From NCBI RefSeq assembly GCF_019097845.1, contig NZ_JAHRGM010000001.1, positions 558,001-622,000 of the forward strand: 64,000 nt of DNA, written 5' to 3'. Of the stretch, positions 38,463-49,150 are shown one piece after another. Under the pieces are notes generated by a model. That model searched no databases, was not told the origin of the DNA, and saw nothing but the letters and a program-made list of their open reading frames with translations. A program made the position numbers and the translations under genes. Every line of letters starts with the position of its first letter. Within the stretch, counting starts at the first letter, position 1. Origin of the DNA: Sphingobium sp. AS12. Lineage in GTDB: Bacteria; Pseudomonadota; Alphaproteobacteria; Sphingomonadales; Sphingomonadaceae.

Positions 38463-39551
38463 ATGAACGCCTATTCGTCCCTTACCGGTGCGGCCATGGC
38501 GGACAGCTGGCCGATGGCGCAAGTCATGGCGGGCATGTCCGCCGTGCCGGTTGGCCATGCCATCGATCTGGCTTTCTTCTTCCCGGTCGAGGAACGGGCG
38601 CGCCATGATGCGCTGATCGCGGAAACGCGGCGGCATCTGGGCGGATGCCTCAATGCAATCGAGATGGCGCTGCGGCTGTCGCTCGACCATGCGCCTGATG
38701 TCGCGCACATATTGTCGCGTTCGCCAGAACCGCTGTGCTGGCCGACCGTTCGGGCGCAACCGACGCTGATCGGACCGGCGCTGCTGGCGCATATGCAGAT
38801 GCGTGCCGGGGTCAGCCTGATGCTGCGGCAGTTCGGCCAGCCCGACATCGAGCGTATGGATGATAGCGATGGCGGCGCGTTGGCGCTGGGCGATGACCCG
38901 CTGGTCAGCGACGCGCTGTCCGCGCTGGCGCTGGCGGAGGGACGCTGGATCGCCACGGGAGGTGAGGATCGGCCGATGCGGCCGGACCTGCCAGCTGAAT
39001 ATTTTGCCGAACTGGTGTGGACGGCAGCCGCCTGTCTGGCGGCGGTGGTCCAGCGGAGCGCGCCTGATCTGGGCGACGCCGTGCTGGCGGCGTTCGAGCG
39101 GTCGGGCTGGGCCTTGCTCGCCGATCATGATGAAAGCGTCAGTCCGATTGCCGAGGCCGACCGGCTGGTGCGACGGATGGGCGAGCTGGCTGATTCGCCG
39201 GAACTCATGGGTGTCGTGCTGGGACAGCGGCGCTTCCTGCTATTTGCGGCGCTGGCGGCGCGGCGGCTGCGCATCGCGACGGTGCAGGCGACAGATATAT
39301 TGGTGATGGGACCGCTGGCGCAGGTGGCGATGCTGTGCCGGGCACTGGGCGGATCGGACGCTGATTATCGCCATTTGCTGCTGGCTTTGCGTCCCGTGCG
39401 CCCGGCCCTGTCCGACGCTGCGATCGTGGCGGAGGCTGAGCGCTATCCGGGGCTGACAGACATGCAGGCCGATGCGGCTGTCAGCGCGCTGCGCACGCCG
39501 CCCGCCTTCCGCTCCCGGCTCGATCATCTGCGTCGGTTGACGGGCGCGTGA
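38463..39551 (+). CDS. DUF2336-like protein
   Basis: This predicted cytoplasmic protein has 362 residues and is almost entirely helical, with Ala/Leu/Arg-rich repeats resembling the HEAT-like DUF2336 proteins of alphaproteobacteria. No transmembrane segment or catalytic motif is visible. Its last four bases overlap the start of the histidine-kinase-like gene (GTGA), so the two are translationally coupled and probably act together. Assignment to DUF2336 is by overall impression and should be treated as tentative. Confidence 0.6.
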   Translation: MNAYSSLTGAAMADSWPMAQVMAGMSAVPVGHAIDLAFFFPVEERARHDALIAETRRHLGGCLNAIEMALRLSLDHAPDVAHILSRSPEPLCWPTVRAQPTLIGPALLAHMQMRAGVSLMLRQFGQPDIERMDDSDGGALALGDDPLVSDALSALALAEGRWIATGGEDRPMRPDLPAEYFAELVWTAAACLAAVVQRSAPDLGDAVLAAFERSGWALLADHDESVSPIAEADRLVRRMGELADSPELMGVVLGQRRFLLFAALAARRLRIATVQATDILVMGPLAQVAMLCRALGGSDADYRHLLLALRPVRPALSDAAIVAEAERYPGLTDMQADAAVSALRTPPAFRSRLDHLRRLTGA

Positions 39552-40927
39552 ACATGCCGTCGCATCCTGCGATCATCCGGGCCTCTATCTCCACCGACGG
39601 CCTGTTGCTGAGCGCGGACCTGCGCCTGTTGACACTCCAGCGCGAGGCGGGGGGCGATCTGGGCGCGCCGGTCGCGGTGCCGCAACTGGCCGCGATCGCG
39701 CGGCTTTCGGCCCGGCTGGGCATCACCGTATCGCGGCCGATCATCGCCGCAACCGAGCATGGTGACATCGATATGTGGGTGCGGGCGCGGCCCGATGGCG
39801 ATGGCGTGACCCTCTCGATCATCGACTGGCATGAGCGGCCTGCGGTCGCGCTACCGGCCGATACCGCTCGGCGCGAGGCGGATATTGCCGCGCTGGCCGA
39901 TGGCTGGAGCTGGCAGATCGACATGCAGTTGCGGTTCCAGATGGTGCTGGCCGGCAGCGACTCTCATGGCGCGCTGCCGACTGATCCGCCGGTGCCGGGC
40001 AGCCGTTTTTCCGGCTATTTCCAGCTTTTGCCGGACGAGGATGGCGACATGGCGATGCTGCGCGCCTTTGCGCAAAGGCGTGCCTTTCGCGATCAGACGG
40101 CAGTGCTGGTCAGCGATCCGGCGCGGTCGTTTCGCCTGTCGGGCTTTCCCATGTTCGATCTGGCCGGACAACTGACCGGCTATCGCGGCACCGCCTTTCC
40201 GCTGGAGCAGACGGTCGTTGCGCCGATGGCGCAGGAAGCAGCGGTCGCGCTCTATCCCGGCGAGTTTGGCAAGCGGCTCGACCGTTCGCTGCGCCAGCCG
40301 CTGGGGCGGATCATCGCCAACGCCGATACGATCAGCGCGCAGCTGGAAGGGCCGCTGCGTCCCGATTATGCCGATTATGCGACGGACATCGCGGCGGCAG
40401 GACGGCATCTGATGGCGCTGGTCGATGATCTGGCAGATTTGCAGGCGATCGACCGGCCCGATTTCAGCGTGATCGCCGAAGATGTCGATCTTACCGATCT
40501 CGCCCGTCGTGCCGCAGGATTGCTGACGGTCAAGGCGCTCGACCGGCAGATTCGCATAGTTGCACCGGACCCGGACGCCAGCACGCCCGCCGCCGGCGAG
40601 TTTCGTCGGGTGCTGCAAATATTGGTGAACCTGATCGGCAATGCGGTGCGCTATTCGCCCGAAGGCAGCGAGGTGCGGATCGTCACCGAAAGCGATCATG
40701 GCCAGGCCCGGATCATGGTGATCGACCAGGGGCAGGGGGTTGCGGTCGCGGATCGCGAGCGGATTTTCGAGAAGTTCGAGCGGCTGGGCCGCGACGATAC
40801 CGGGGGCAGTGGCCTGGGCCTCTATATCTCCCGTCGTCTTGCCCGCGCGATGGGGGGCGATATTCGCATTGGCGGCGCACCGGGCGAGGGCGCGCGTTTC
40901 ATACTGTCATTGCCAACGGGCCTATGA
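39548..40927 (+). CDS. PAS/histidine-kinase-like protein with Arg at the phosphoacceptor site
   Basis: The predicted protein has 459 residues. A PAS-like segment (about 150-220) ends in LAGQLTGYRGTAFPL. The HisKA region follows at about 238-300, where the conserved His of SHELRTPL is replaced: the aligned stretch LDRSLRQPL has Arg246. The ATPase domain appears intact, with ILVNLIGNAVRYSPEG (N box), DQGQGVA (G1), IFEKFERLG (F box) and GGSGLGLYISRRLA (G2). It has no membrane segment. It may bind ATP but should not autophosphorylate on His, so a regulatory pseudokinase role, as for DivL in Caulobacter, is possible. The GTG start overlaps the upstream gene; an ATG two codons on is an alternative. 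Confidence 0.82.
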   Translation: MNMPSHPAIIRASISTDGLLLSADLRLLTLQREAGGDLGAPVAVPQLAAIARLSARLGITVSRPIIAATEHGDIDMWVRARPDGDGVTLSIIDWHERPAVALPADTARREADIAALADGWSWQIDMQLRFQMVLAGSDSHGALPTDPPVPGSRFSGYFQLLPDEDGDMAMLRAFAQRRAFRDQTAVLVSDPARSFRLSGFPMFDLAGQLTGYRGTAFPLEQTVVAPMAQEAAVALYPGEFGKRLDRSLRQPLGRIIANADTISAQLEGPLRPDYADYATDIAAAGRHLMALVDDLADLQAIDRPDFSVIAEDVDLTDLARRAAGLLTVKALDRQIRIVAPDPDASTPAAGEFRRVLQILVNLIGNAVRYSPEGSEVRIVTESDHGQARIMVIDQGQGVAVADRERIFEKFERLGRDDTGGSGLGLYISRRLARAMGGDIRIGGAPGEGARFILSLPTGL

Positions 40928-40934
40928 TCCCATG

Positions 40935-40974
40935 AAAAACGGCGCCCCTTGATGGGAGCGCCGTTCTGCATTTT
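40935..40974. terminator. Bidirectional terminator between the kinase-like gene and gltA
   Basis: AACGGCGC (40938-40945) pairs perfectly with GCGCCGTT (40958-40965). A run of A on the left and TTTT on the right give T-tracts for both strands. It separates the convergent kinase-like gene and gltA. Confidence 0.8.
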
Positions 40975-40991
40975 CGGTGTGGTCGGGCGTG

Positions 40992-42278
40992 TTAGCGCTT
41001 GTCGACCGGCACATAGTCGCGCTGTGTCGGCCCTGTGTAGAGCTGGCGCGGGCGACCGATTTTCTGCGCTGGGTCCGAAATCATTTCGTTCCACTGCGCG
41101 ACCCAGCCCACGGTGCGGGCAAGGGCGAAGAGAACGGTGAACATTTCGGTCGGGAAGCCGATGGCCGACAGGATAACGCCCGAATAGAAGTCGACGTTGG
41201 GGAAGAGCTTCTTTTCGATGAAATAGGGATCGCTGAGCGCAATCTTTTCCAGTTCACGCGCGACATCGAACACAGGGTCGGTCACGCCCATCGTCTTGAG
41301 CACGTCCTCGGCGGTCTTTTGCATGACGGTCGCGCGGGGATCGTAATTCTTATAGACGCGATGGCCAAAGCCCATCAGGCGGAACGGATCGTCCTTATTC
41401 TTAGCGCGGGCGATATATTCGGGAATACGATCGACCGTGCCGATTTCGCGCAGCATGTTGAGCGCGGCTTCGTTCGCGCCGCCATGGGCCGGACCCCACA
41501 GGCAGGCGATGCCCGCCGCGATGCACGCGAAGGGATTGGCCCCCGACGAACCGGCCAGACGCACGGTCGATGTCGACGCATTTTGTTCATGGTCGGCATG
41601 GAGGATGAAGATCTTGTCCATGGCGTCCACGATCACCGGATCGGGGACATATTCCTCTGCCGGGACCGAGAAGGTCATACGCAGGAAATTGGCGGTGTAG
41701 GACAGGTCGTTGCGCGGATAGACGAAGGGCTGGCCCACCGAATATTTATACGCCATCGCCGCGATCGTCGGCATCTTGGCGATCAGGCGGTGGCTGGCGA
41801 TCCTGCGCTGCACCGGATCGTTGATGTCGGTCGAGTCATGATAGAAGGCTGACAGCGCGCCAACGACACCGCACATGATCGCCATGGGATGCGCGTCACG
41901 ACGGAAGCCGCGATAGAAGGTCGTGAGTTGTTCATTGACCATCGTATGGCGGGTGATCGTGCGGGTGAATTCGTCCAGTTCCTGGCTCGACGGCAGTTCG
42001 CCGTTCAGCAGCAGGTAGCTGACTTCCATGAAGCTCGATTGTTCTGCCAGCTGGCCGATCGGATAGCCGCGATGCAGCAGCACGCCTTCGTCGCCGTCGA
42101 TATAGGTCAGGCCGGATTCGCAGCTGGCCGTCGAGGTAAAACCCGGATCATAGGTGAACATGCCGGTATTGGCGTACAGCTTGCGCACATCGATGACCTG
42201 CGGACCGACCGAACCGTCCATGACGGCATAGTCCTTGGTCTCTCCCCCGACGGTCAAAGTGGCTTTGTTATCCGACAT
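40992..42278 (-). CDS. gltA: Citrate synthase
   Basis: Citrate synthase condenses oxaloacetate and acetyl-CoA at the entry to the TCA cycle. From the chosen start the product has 428 residues, the length of the hexameric proteobacterial type. Signatures include [48 protein letters not shown] with the active-site His, and [13 protein letters not shown]. The ATG at 42278 follows AAGGAGA with ideal spacing; the upstream frame to 42299 would read through that site. gltX lies 20 bases upstream on the same strand. Confidence 0.97.
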   Translation of the reverse strand: MSDNKATLTVGGETKDYAVMDGSVGPQVIDVRKLYANTGMFTYDPGFTSTASCESGLTYIDGDEGVLLHRGYPIGQLAEQSSFMEVSYLLLNGELPSSQELDEFTRTITRHTMVNEQLTTFYRGFRRDAHPMAIMCGVVGALSAFYHDSTDINDPVQRRIASHRLIAKMPTIAAMAYKYSVGQPFVYPRNDLSYTANFLRMTFSVPAEEYVPDPVIVDAMDKIFILHADHEQNASTSTVRLAGSSGANPFACIAAGIACLWGPAHGGANEAALNMLREIGTVDRIPEYIARAKNKDDPFRLMGFGHRVYKNYDPRATVMQKTAEDVLKTMGVTDPVFDVARELEKIALSDPYFIEKKLFPNVDFYSGVILSAIGFPTEMFTVLFALARTVGWVAQWNEMISDPAQKIGRPRQLYTGPTQRDYVPVDKR

Positions 42279-42298
42279 ATTGTTCTCCTTGTATGCCA

Positions 42299-43753
42299 TC
42301 AGCCAACCGATGCGTGCCCAACATCGGTCAACCGTTCCAAGCTCCCCTCTTTCCCCAGCAGGAAGAGGACATCAAAAATACCCGGCGAGACGGTGCGCCC
42401 GGTGAGCGCCGCCCGGAGCGGCTGCGCCACCTTGCCCAGCCCCAGGCCAGCATCCTCTGCCACGCGGCGAATTGTGTCCTCGATCGCCTCGACCGTCCAT
42501 ATTTGAACTGGTCGCAGAGCGTCGGCTGTCTTGCCCAGCAGCGCGCGCGCCGAGTCGTCTAGCAGAGCCAATGCCTTTTCGTCAAAATCCAGCGGGCAAT
42601 TTTTGAACAGAAATTCGGCGCCCTCGGCAATTTCGTTAAGCGTTTTGGCACGCGGCTTGAGCGATGGCATGGCGGCCGTCAGCAAGGTGAGGCCATTTTC
42701 GGGCAGAGCGCGGTCGAGACGTGCCGCGACGCGCGGTGCGACCAGCGCGGCGAGGTGTGCGTCATCCGCTTCGCGTAGATAATGGCCGTTGAGATTTTCC
42801 AGCTTCTTGATGTCGAAACGCGAAGGCGATCGGCCGACGCCGCTGATATCGAACAGCTCGATGGCGCGGGCGATGGGAATAATCTCCTCATCACCATGGC
42901 CCCAGCCCAGCCGCAACAGATAGTTCAGCACCGCTTCGGGCAGCATCCCCATATCGTCGCGATAAGCATCGACCCCCAGAGCGCCATGGCGCTTGGACAA
43001 TTTCGCGCCATCCGATCCGTGGATCAGCGGGATATGGGCATAGACCGGCTCTTCCCACTCCATCGCCCTTATGATGCATAGCTGGCGGAAGGCATTGTTG
43101 AGATGATCGTCGCCGCGAATGACATGGGTGACGCCCATATCATTATCGTCGACCACAACCGCCAGCATATAGGTGGGCGTGCCGTCCGAGCGCAGCAGGA
43201 TCATGTCGTCCAGCTCGGCATTCTGCACGACGACGCGGCCCTGGACTGCATCCTCGATCACCGTTTCGCCTTCGCGCGGGGCTTTCAGGCGGATGACGAA
43301 GGGCGCGCCTTCGGGCGCTTCGTCGGGCGAGCGGTCGCGCCAGCGGCCATCATAACGCATCGGCTGTTTGGCGGCGCGCTGCTGTTCGCGCAGTTCGGCC
43401 AGTTCTTCCGGGGTCGCGTAACATTTATAGGCATGGCCGTTCGCCAGCATCGCATTGGCGACTTCGGCATGACGGGGCGTCCGGGCGAACTGGAACACCG
43501 CCGGTTCATCGCCGCCCAGACCCAGCCAGTCCAGCCCGTCGAAAATCGCGGCGACCGCTTCATCGGTCGAACGGGCGCGGTCGGTATCCTCGATCCGTAG
43601 CAGGAATTTGCCGCCATGATGCCGGGCGAACAGCCAGTTGAACAGGGCGGTGCGGGCGCCGCCGATATGCAGGAACCCGGTCGGCGATGGCGCGAAACGG
43701 GTCACCACCGGCTTGCTCATTCCCGTTGCACTTGCCGTCATATTCGCTGACAT
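42299..43753 (-). CDS. gltX: Glutamyl-tRNA synthetase
   Basis: GltX charges tRNA-Glu (and in many alphaproteobacteria also tRNA-Gln). The 484-residue product has the class I signatures [19 protein letters not shown] (HIGH motif) and [11 protein letters not shown] (KMSKS-like), plus [12 protein letters not shown]. Several start codons are close together (43771, 43753, 43741, 43720); I chose 43753, preceded by CAGGACG. The frame stays open upstream across comEC, but that part is antisense. It is divergent from comEC and probably co-transcribed with gltA. Confidence 0.95.
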   Translation of the reverse strand: MSANMTASATGMSKPVVTRFAPSPTGFLHIGGARTALFNWLFARHHGGKFLLRIEDTDRARSTDEAVAAIFDGLDWLGLGGDEPAVFQFARTPRHAEVANAMLANGHAYKCYATPEELAELREQQRAAKQPMRYDGRWRDRSPDEAPEGAPFVIRLKAPREGETVIEDAVQGRVVVQNAELDDMILLRSDGTPTYMLAVVVDDNDMGVTHVIRGDDHLNNAFRQLCIIRAMEWEEPVYAHIPLIHGSDGAKLSKRHGALGVDAYRDDMGMLPEAVLNYLLRLGWGHGDEEIIPIARAIELFDISGVGRSPSRFDIKKLENLNGHYLREADDAHLAALVAPRVAARLDRALPENGLTLLTAAMPSLKPRAKTLNEIAEGAEFLFKNCPLDFDEKALALLDDSARALLGKTADALRPVQIWTVEAIEDTIRRVAEDAGLGLGKVAQPLRAALTGRTVSPGIFDVLFLLGKEGSLERLTDVGHASVG

Positions 43754-43790
43754 TCGTCCTGCCTGTTCCATGAATGCGTCGCCCCCTAGC

Positions 43791-45926
43791 ATGGCTTTTG
43801 AGCCACGACAAACCTCCCTTTGGCGGGGGGCTGCGGCGTGGCCGCGCGGCGCGTTTGCCAGGGTGGAAAGCTGGCTGGAGGTGGAGCGCGAGCAGGTGCC
43901 ATTATGGGCGCCGATCGGGCTGGGGATCGGCATCACCGCCTGGTTCCTGTTGCCCGACCGGATGGGGTGGCTGGCCTTTTGTTGCGGTGCGCTGGCGCTG
44001 GCCTGCGCGGGGGTGTTGTTGCCCGATGGCGCACGGTTGCGGCGGATGATCGTGGCGGGCGGTATGCTGGCCTGCATCGGTTGCGCGCTGATCTGGGGGA
44101 AGGCGGTGCTGCTGGGGCAGCCGCCGCTGGCGCGGGCGGTCTTTACCGAGGTGACGGGCGAGGTGATGGCGGTTCGGCCGGTTCCTGCGCAAAAGATGGT
44201 GCGGGCGATGCTGCGTCCGGTGGATGCGCCGGGCCTGCCGGGCGTGATCCGGGTCAACATAGCCGATGCGGACGTTCCGGCGGGATTGGGCGAGGGGGCG
44301 GTGATCCGTTTTCGCGCCCGACTGATGCCGCCCGCGCCGCCCAGCGTGCCGGGTGGCTATGATTTTGCCGCGCGCGCCTATTTTCAGGGGATTGGCGCCA
44401 CCGGCAAGGCGCTGCCTCCGGTGGAGGTTGTGCGCCCATCGACTGCGCCGCCACCGCTGCGGGCGCGCCTGTTCGCGCATATTCGCGAGCAGGTCGATGG
44501 TCCGGCGCAGGGCGTTGCGGTCGCGCTGGCGACGGGGGATCAGGGCGCGATTGCAGAGGCGGACGCGGAGGCGATGCGGCGCAGTGGGTTGGCGCATCTG
44601 CTGTCGATCAGCGGGCTGCATGTGACGGCGCTGATCGGCGCGGTGATTTTCCTGCTGATGCGGGTGATGGCGCTCAGTCAGCGGGCGGCGCTGGACTGGC
44701 CGCTGATGCTGATCGCGGCGGCGGGCGGCGCGCTGGCGGGGATTGGCTATACGCTGCTGACCGGGGCGGAGGTGCCGACGCTGCGTTCCTGTATTGCCGC
44801 GCTGCTGGTGCTGGGCGGGCTGGCGCTGGGGCGCGACGCGATCACGCTGCGGCTGGTGGCGGTGGGCGCGCTGATCGTGCTGGCCTTTTGGCCCGAAGCG
44901 GTGACGGGGCCAAGTTTCCAGATGAGCTTTGCCGCGGTCACCGCGCTGGTTGCGCTGGCGGAGCATCCGCGTTTTCGTGCCTTTGCTGCCGCGCGGGACG
45001 AGGATATGGCGCGCAAGGCGGGGCGGGTGCTGGGCGCGACGCTGATGACCGGCATTGCCGTTGAACTGGTGCTGATGCCGATCGCGCTGTTCCATTTTCA
45101 TAAAGCGGGGATGCTGGGGGCGTTTGCCAATCTGGTTGCAATCCCGCTGACCACCTTTGTCGTGATGCCGTTGGAGGCACTGGCGTTGCTGTTCGATCTT
45201 GTGGGTCTGGGCGCGCCTCTCTGGTGGATGACGGCACAGGCGCTGAACCTGCTGTTGTGGATCGCCCATGGCGTGGCGGCCAGTCCGATGGCGACGATGC
45301 TGACGCCGGCGGTGCCATCCTGGCTGTTCGCACTGATGATCGGCGGGCTGCTCTGGTGCCTGTTGTGGCGCAGCGGGTGGCGTTGGCTGGGACTGGGGCC
45401 GGTGGCGATCGGTGTGGTGGGCGTGTTGTTGCTGTCACCGCCCGACATTTTGGTGACCGGCGATGGCCGTCATGTTGCGGTGCGGACGGCAGGCGGCGGG
45501 ATGGCGCTATTGCGCGCGGGGGCGGGGGATTATGTGCGCGATACGCTGGCGGAAAGTGCGGGCTATGACGGTCCGTTGGACGCGATGGCGGACCTGCCGC
45601 AGGCGCGCTGTTCGAAGGATTTATGTGCCGTCGGGATGCAAGTGGGCGGGCGGCGCTGGCATGTGCTGACGACTCGCAGCGACATGCTGGTCGAACGGGC
45701 CTTGTTCAGCCGGGAATGTGCCGCCGCCGATATTGTGATTGCCGATCGCGGGCTTCCCTATTGGTGCCGTCCGCGCTGGCTAAAAATCGACCGACGGCTC
45801 CTGGCGCGAACCGGCGGCATTGCCATCGACCTGGAGGATGCGCGCATCAGCACGGTGCGGGCGGCTGGCGACGCCCATCCCTGGATCGTCACGCCGCGCC
45901 GCCACCCTCGTCGTCCTCAATTATAG
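43791..45926 (+). CDS. comEC: ComEC/Rec2 family DNA-uptake membrane protein
   Basis: The 711-residue product is a ComEC-type protein. It has N-terminal membrane helices, a DUF4131-like soluble segment, and the competence domain with [20 protein letters not shown] and roughly eight further helices. A C-terminal domain related to the beta-lactamase-like part of ComEC is degenerate, with no HxHxDH motif. ComEC forms the inner-membrane channel for single-stranded DNA in transformation. The ATG at 43791 gives a sensible N-terminus; 43770 is an alternative. The 3' end overlaps lexA by 10 bases, tail to tail. Confidence 0.88.
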   Translation: MAFEPRQTSLWRGAAAWPRGAFARVESWLEVEREQVPLWAPIGLGIGITAWFLLPDRMGWLAFCCGALALACAGVLLPDGARLRRMIVAGGMLACIGCALIWGKAVLLGQPPLARAVFTEVTGEVMAVRPVPAQKMVRAMLRPVDAPGLPGVIRVNIADADVPAGLGEGAVIRFRARLMPPAPPSVPGGYDFAARAYFQGIGATGKALPPVEVVRPSTAPPPLRARLFAHIREQVDGPAQGVAVALATGDQGAIAEADAEAMRRSGLAHLLSISGLHVTALIGAVIFLLMRVMALSQRAALDWPLMLIAAAGGALAGIGYTLLTGAEVPTLRSCIAALLVLGGLALGRDAITLRLVAVGALIVLAFWPEAVTGPSFQMSFAAVTALVALAEHPRFRAFAAARDEDMARKAGRVLGATLMTGIAVELVLMPIALFHFHKAGMLGAFANLVAIPLTTFVVMPLEALALLFDLVGLGAPLWWMTAQALNLLLWIAHGVAASPMATMLTPAVPSWLFALMIGGLLWCLLWRSGWRWLGLGPVAIGVVGVLLLSPPDILVTGDGRHVAVRTAGGGMALLRAGAGDYVRDTLAESAGYDGPLDAMADLPQARCSKDLCAVGMQVGGRRWHVLTTRSDMLVERALFSRECAAADIVIADRGLPYWCRPRWLKIDRRLLARTGGIAIDLEDARISTVRAAGDAHPWIVTPRRHPRRPQL

Positions 45927-46588
45927 CGACGCAGCAGTCCTGCCAGCTTGCCCTGAATCCGCACCTGCCGCGAATCATAGAGTTGCGGTTCATAGGCGCT
46001 GTTGGCGGGATCGAGCCGGACGCGCTGCCCTTCGCGGCGGAAATATTTGAGCGTGGCTTCTGCGTCATCGATCAGGGCTACGACAATCTGGCCTTCGCGG
46101 GCGGTGTCGGTGCGCTGGATCAGCGCGAAATCGCCATCGAGAATGCCCGCTTCCATCATCGAATCGCCCGATACTTCCAGCGCATAATGGTCGCCTGCGC
46201 CGAGCAAGGCGGCGGGGACGGACAGCATATTCTGCCCCTCCATCGCCTCGATCGGGACGCCAGCGGCGATGCGGCCGTGCAGCGGGATTTCGATCACGTC
46301 ATTGGCGGCAACCGGCAGGCTGGGGGCCAGTTGCGGCTTGGCCGGGGCAATCGGTGCCGGCGCGCGATGCATGGCGTCGGGGAGCTTCAGCACCTCCAGC
46401 GCGCGGGCGCGGTTGGGCAGGCGGCGGATGAAGCCGCGTTCCTCCAGCGCGTTGATCAGCCGGTGGATCCCGGACTTGGATCGCAGGTCGAGCGCATCCT
46501 TCATCTCCTCGAAAGAAGGGGACACACCGCCTTCCTCCAGCCGGGTCTGAATGAAACTCAGCAATTCCTGCTGCTTGAGGGTCAACAT
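45917..46588 (-). CDS. lexA: LexA repressor
   Basis: LexA represses SOS genes and cleaves itself when RecA is activated. The 223-residue product has the N-terminal winged helix ([36 protein letters not shown]) and the C-terminal S24 protease domain. Visible are the Ala-Gly cleavage site in [11 protein letters not shown], the catalytic Ser in [11 protein letters not shown], and the Lys within [10 protein letters not shown]. The ATG at 46588 fits the family; the longer open frame crosses the LexA box. It is the last gene of the trp-moa-moe-lex stretch on this strand, but has its own operator. Confidence 0.97.
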   Translation of the reverse strand: MLTLKQQELLSFIQTRLEEGGVSPSFEEMKDALDLRSKSGIHRLINALEERGFIRRLPNRARALEVLKLPDAMHRAPAPIAPAKPQLAPSLPVAANDVIEIPLHGRIAAGVPIEAMEGQNMLSVPAALLGAGDHYALEVSGDSMMEAGILDGDFALIQRTDTAREGQIVVALIDDAEATLKYFRREGQRVRLDPANSAYEPQLYDSRQVRIQGKLAGLLRRYN

Positions 46589-46605
46589 GCCTGCGGTCCT
46601 CCATG

Positions 46606-46620
46606 GAACGTATAAGGAAC
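46606..46620 (-). promoter_or_regulatory. LexA box of the alphaproteobacterial type
   Basis: On the minus strand the site reads GTTCCTTATACGTTC, a perfect GTTC-N7-GTTC, which is the known LexA operator of alphaproteobacteria. It ends 18 bases before the lexA ATG, so it should mediate autoregulation. Confidence 0.9.
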
Positions 46621-46710
46621 ACATAGGAAACGGAAGGGGGCGAGTCAAGCGAGCAACGCGCGGTCGTCTTGTCGCCAATCCACCGCTTAACCGGCGGCAC
46701 TAAGGAGCCT

Positions 46711-47895
46711 TCAGTCCATCAGTGGCAGGATGCTGACCATGTCGCCCATGGCCGCCGAAGGTGAGTCGGCGGGCCGCAGGATCAGGCAGTCGGCCATCGC
46801 CATGGCGGCGGTGGCGGCGCTGTCCTGCGACGTGACGGAGACGATGCCAGCCTCTCCCCGATAGGCGCGCAGATAATCGTCACGATCGCCGGTGGCGGGC
46901 AGCGGCGCGGCAAGGCGCGCCTGCGTCATGCGCGGCAGGGGCGCCGTCGATCCGGCGCGATGGCGCACCAGCGGCAGCAGGAACAGGGTCGCTGTGACGA
47001 AGGCCGATACCGGATTGCCGGGCAGGCCCAGAAATACGGCGTCTCCCAAGGTTCCGGCCATGAGCGGCTTGCCGGGCCGCATCTTGATCTTCCAGAAATC
47101 GAGCGTGCCGCCTGCCTGCGCAAAGGCAGGGCGGACCATGTCATGATCGCCGACCGATGCGCCGCCGGTGGAGACGATGATGTCCGCCGATGCCGCCCGC
47201 GTCAGCGCCGCCGTCATCGCGTCGAGATCGTCGGAGACGATGCCCAGGTCGATGACGTCGCAGGGCAGGGCCGCCAACATCGCCGCCAGCATTGCTGCAT
47301 TGGAGGAGGGCAGGCTGCCCGCCGGGGTCGGCGCGCCGGGCGGCACGAGTTCATTGCCGGTCGAGATCAGCGCGACTTTAGGACGCCGCCCCACGGGAAG
47401 CGCGCCATGGCCACCCAGCACGGCCAGCGCGATGCGCGCCGGGGTGAGGGTGGTTCCGGCGGCCAGCAACCGATCCTTCAGGGCGAAGTCCGATGCGGTT
47501 GGGCGGACATTGCGGCCGACTGGCAACGGGTCGTCGCTGGCCGTCAGTCGATCGCCATCGCGGGTGGCATTTTCCTGGATCAGGATCGTGTCGGCTCCGG
47601 CGGGCAATGGAGCGCCGGTAAAGATGCGGTACGCCTCTCCGGGTGCTAGCGGGGCAGGGACACAGCCGCCCGCTGCGCTTTCGCCGGTGACCCGCCATGG
47701 TCCGGGCCACTCGGTGGCGCGCACGGCATAGCCGTCCATCGCGGACAGATCGGCCCAGGGCTGGTTGCGTATTGCCAGCACATCGCTCGCCAGCCAGCGC
47801 CCGGTGCAGGCAGCAATGGGCGCTTCCTCCACAGCCAGTGGCGAGGCAAGCGCAAACAGGCGTGCCTGCGCTTCGGCGACGGGCAGCAGGCTCAT
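46711..47895 (-). CDS. moeA: Molybdopterin molybdotransferase
   Basis: MoeA inserts molybdate into adenylylated molybdopterin to finish the molybdenum cofactor. The 394-residue product shows [15 protein letters not shown], the [14 protein letters not shown] segment, [35 protein letters not shown] and [12 protein letters not shown]. The start overlaps the moaC stop (ATGA). lexA begins 122 bases downstream. moaA, moaB and moeB are not in the window. Confidence 0.96.
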   Translation of the reverse strand: MSLLPVAEAQARLFALASPLAVEEAPIAACTGRWLASDVLAIRNQPWADLSAMDGYAVRATEWPGPWRVTGESAAGGCVPAPLAPGEAYRIFTGAPLPAGADTILIQENATRDGDRLTASDDPLPVGRNVRPTASDFALKDRLLAAGTTLTPARIALAVLGGHGALPVGRRPKVALISTGNELVPPGAPTPAGSLPSSNAAMLAAMLAALPCDVIDLGIVSDDLDAMTAALTRAASADIIVSTGGASVGDHDMVRPAFAQAGGTLDFWKIKMRPGKPLMAGTLGDAVFLGLPGNPVSAFVTATLFLLPLVRHRAGSTAPLPRMTQARLAAPLPATGDRDDYLRAYRGEAGIVSVTSQDSAATAAMAMADCLILRPADSPSAAMGDMVSILPLMD

Positions 47896-48362
47896 GCCGC
47901 GCGCCAGTCGCCCGACTTGCCGCCGCTCTTGGCGATCAGGCGGACATTGCCGATGATCATGCCCCTATCGATCGCCTTGGCCATGTCGTAGATGGTGAGC
48001 AGCGCGACCGACGCTGCGGTCAGCGCTTCCATCTCCACCCCGGTCTGACCAGCGGTGCGGGCGGTGGCGGTGACGGTGACGCCGACCTCGTCCAGATCAA
48101 AGTCGATGTTGACGGCGCTCAGTGCGATCGGGTGGCAGAGCGGGATCAGGTCGGCGGTGCGCTTGGCGGCCATGATGCCCGCGACCCGCGCAACCGCCAG
48201 CACATCGCCCTTCTTGACCAGCCCCTGCTCGATCGCGGCGGCGGCGTCCGCAATCATTTCGATCCGGCCACTGGCAATCGCTTCGCGCGCGGTCACCGCC
48301 TTGGCCGACACATCGACCATGCGGGCCGCGCCGTCCGCGTCGAGATGGGTGAGACCCGTCAC
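47892..48362 (-). CDS. moaC: Cyclic pyranopterin monophosphate synthase
   Basis: MoaC forms cyclic pyranopterin monophosphate from the MoaA product in molybdenum cofactor synthesis. The 156-residue product has normal length and shows the conserved [18 protein letters not shown] and [20 protein letters not shown]. Both ends overlap neighbours by four bases (trpC upstream, moeA downstream), so the genes are coupled. Confidence 0.97.
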   Translation of the reverse strand: MTGLTHLDADGAARMVDVSAKAVTAREAIASGRIEMIADAAAAIEQGLVKKGDVLAVARVAGIMAAKRTADLIPLCHPIALSAVNIDFDLDEVGVTVTATARTAGQTGVEMEALTAASVALLTIYDMAKAIDRGMIIGNVRLIAKSGGKSGDWRAA

Positions 48363-49150
48363 GCGCCAGTCAGCAGGTTGAGCGTCGCCGCCTCGACATC
48401 GGCCTGCCGCATCAGCGTTTCGCCGACCAGGAAGCAGCGCACGCCATGATCGGCCATGGCGGTCAGGTCGGCATGGCTGGTGAGGCCGCTTTCGGCGACG
48501 AACGTGTAACCCGCCGGTGCCTTGCCCACCAGTTCATAGGTGCGGGCGAAATCGACGCTGAAGTCGCGCAGGTCGCGGTTGTTCACGCCGATCAGGCGGG
48601 AGCGCAATTTGAGCGCGCGCTCCATTTCCGCCTCGTCATGCACCTCGATCAGCGCATCCATGCCAAGGCCAAGCGCTGCGTCCTCAATCTCCGCCATCTG
48701 CCCGTCGTCCAGTGCGGCGACGATGATCAGGATGGCGTCGGCACCCAGCGAGCGGCTTTCGAGGATCTGCCAGGGATCGACGATGAAATCTTTGCGCAGC
48801 ACGGGGATGGCGCAGGCTGAGCGGGCGGCCATCAGATAATCGTCATGCCCCTGAAAATAGGGTTCGTCGGTCAGCACCGACAGGCAGGCCGCGCCGCCCG
48901 CCGCATAGGCCTGGGCATGGGCGGGCGGATCGAAATCGGCGCGGATCAGGCCTTTGGACGGGCTGGCCTTCTTGATCTCTGCAATCAGGCCGAAGCCGGA
49001 GCGGGCGGCATCGTCCAGCGCCTTTCGAAAGCCGCGCGGGGGCGTCTGTTCGCTGGCGCGTGCGTGAAGCGACGACAGCGATGTCGCGGCCTTGCGCCGG
49101 GCGACATCCTCCCGCTTGAAATCGCAAATTTCGATCAGCTTGTTGGTCAT
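48359..49150 (-). CDS. trpC: Indole-3-glycerol phosphate synthase
   Basis: TrpC closes the indole ring in tryptophan synthesis. The 263-residue single-domain product has [40 protein letters not shown] and the C-terminal phosphate-binding loops AESGLTS and FLVGETLM. It is not fused to TrpF. I chose the ATG at 49150, which overlaps the trpD stop as ATGA, over an upstream start at 49168. Confidence 0.97.
   Translation of the reverse strand: MTNKLIEICDFKREDVARRKAATSLSSLHARASEQTPPRGFRKALDDAARSGFGLIAEIKKASPSKGLIRADFDPPAHAQAYAAGGAACLSVLTDEPYFQGHDDYLMAARSACAIPVLRKDFIVDPWQILESRSLGADAILIIVAALDDGQMAEIEDAALGLGMDALIEVHDEAEMERALKLRSRLIGVNNRDLRDFSVDFARTYELVGKAPAGYTFVAESGLTSHADLTAMADHGVRCFLVGETLMRQADVEAATLNLLTGA

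Noticed and set aside
42299..44260. Extended gltX frame reaching to 44260
   Set aside because: The extra 169 residues are Ser/Pro/Arg-rich antisense of comEC; the synthetase N-terminus begins near 43753.
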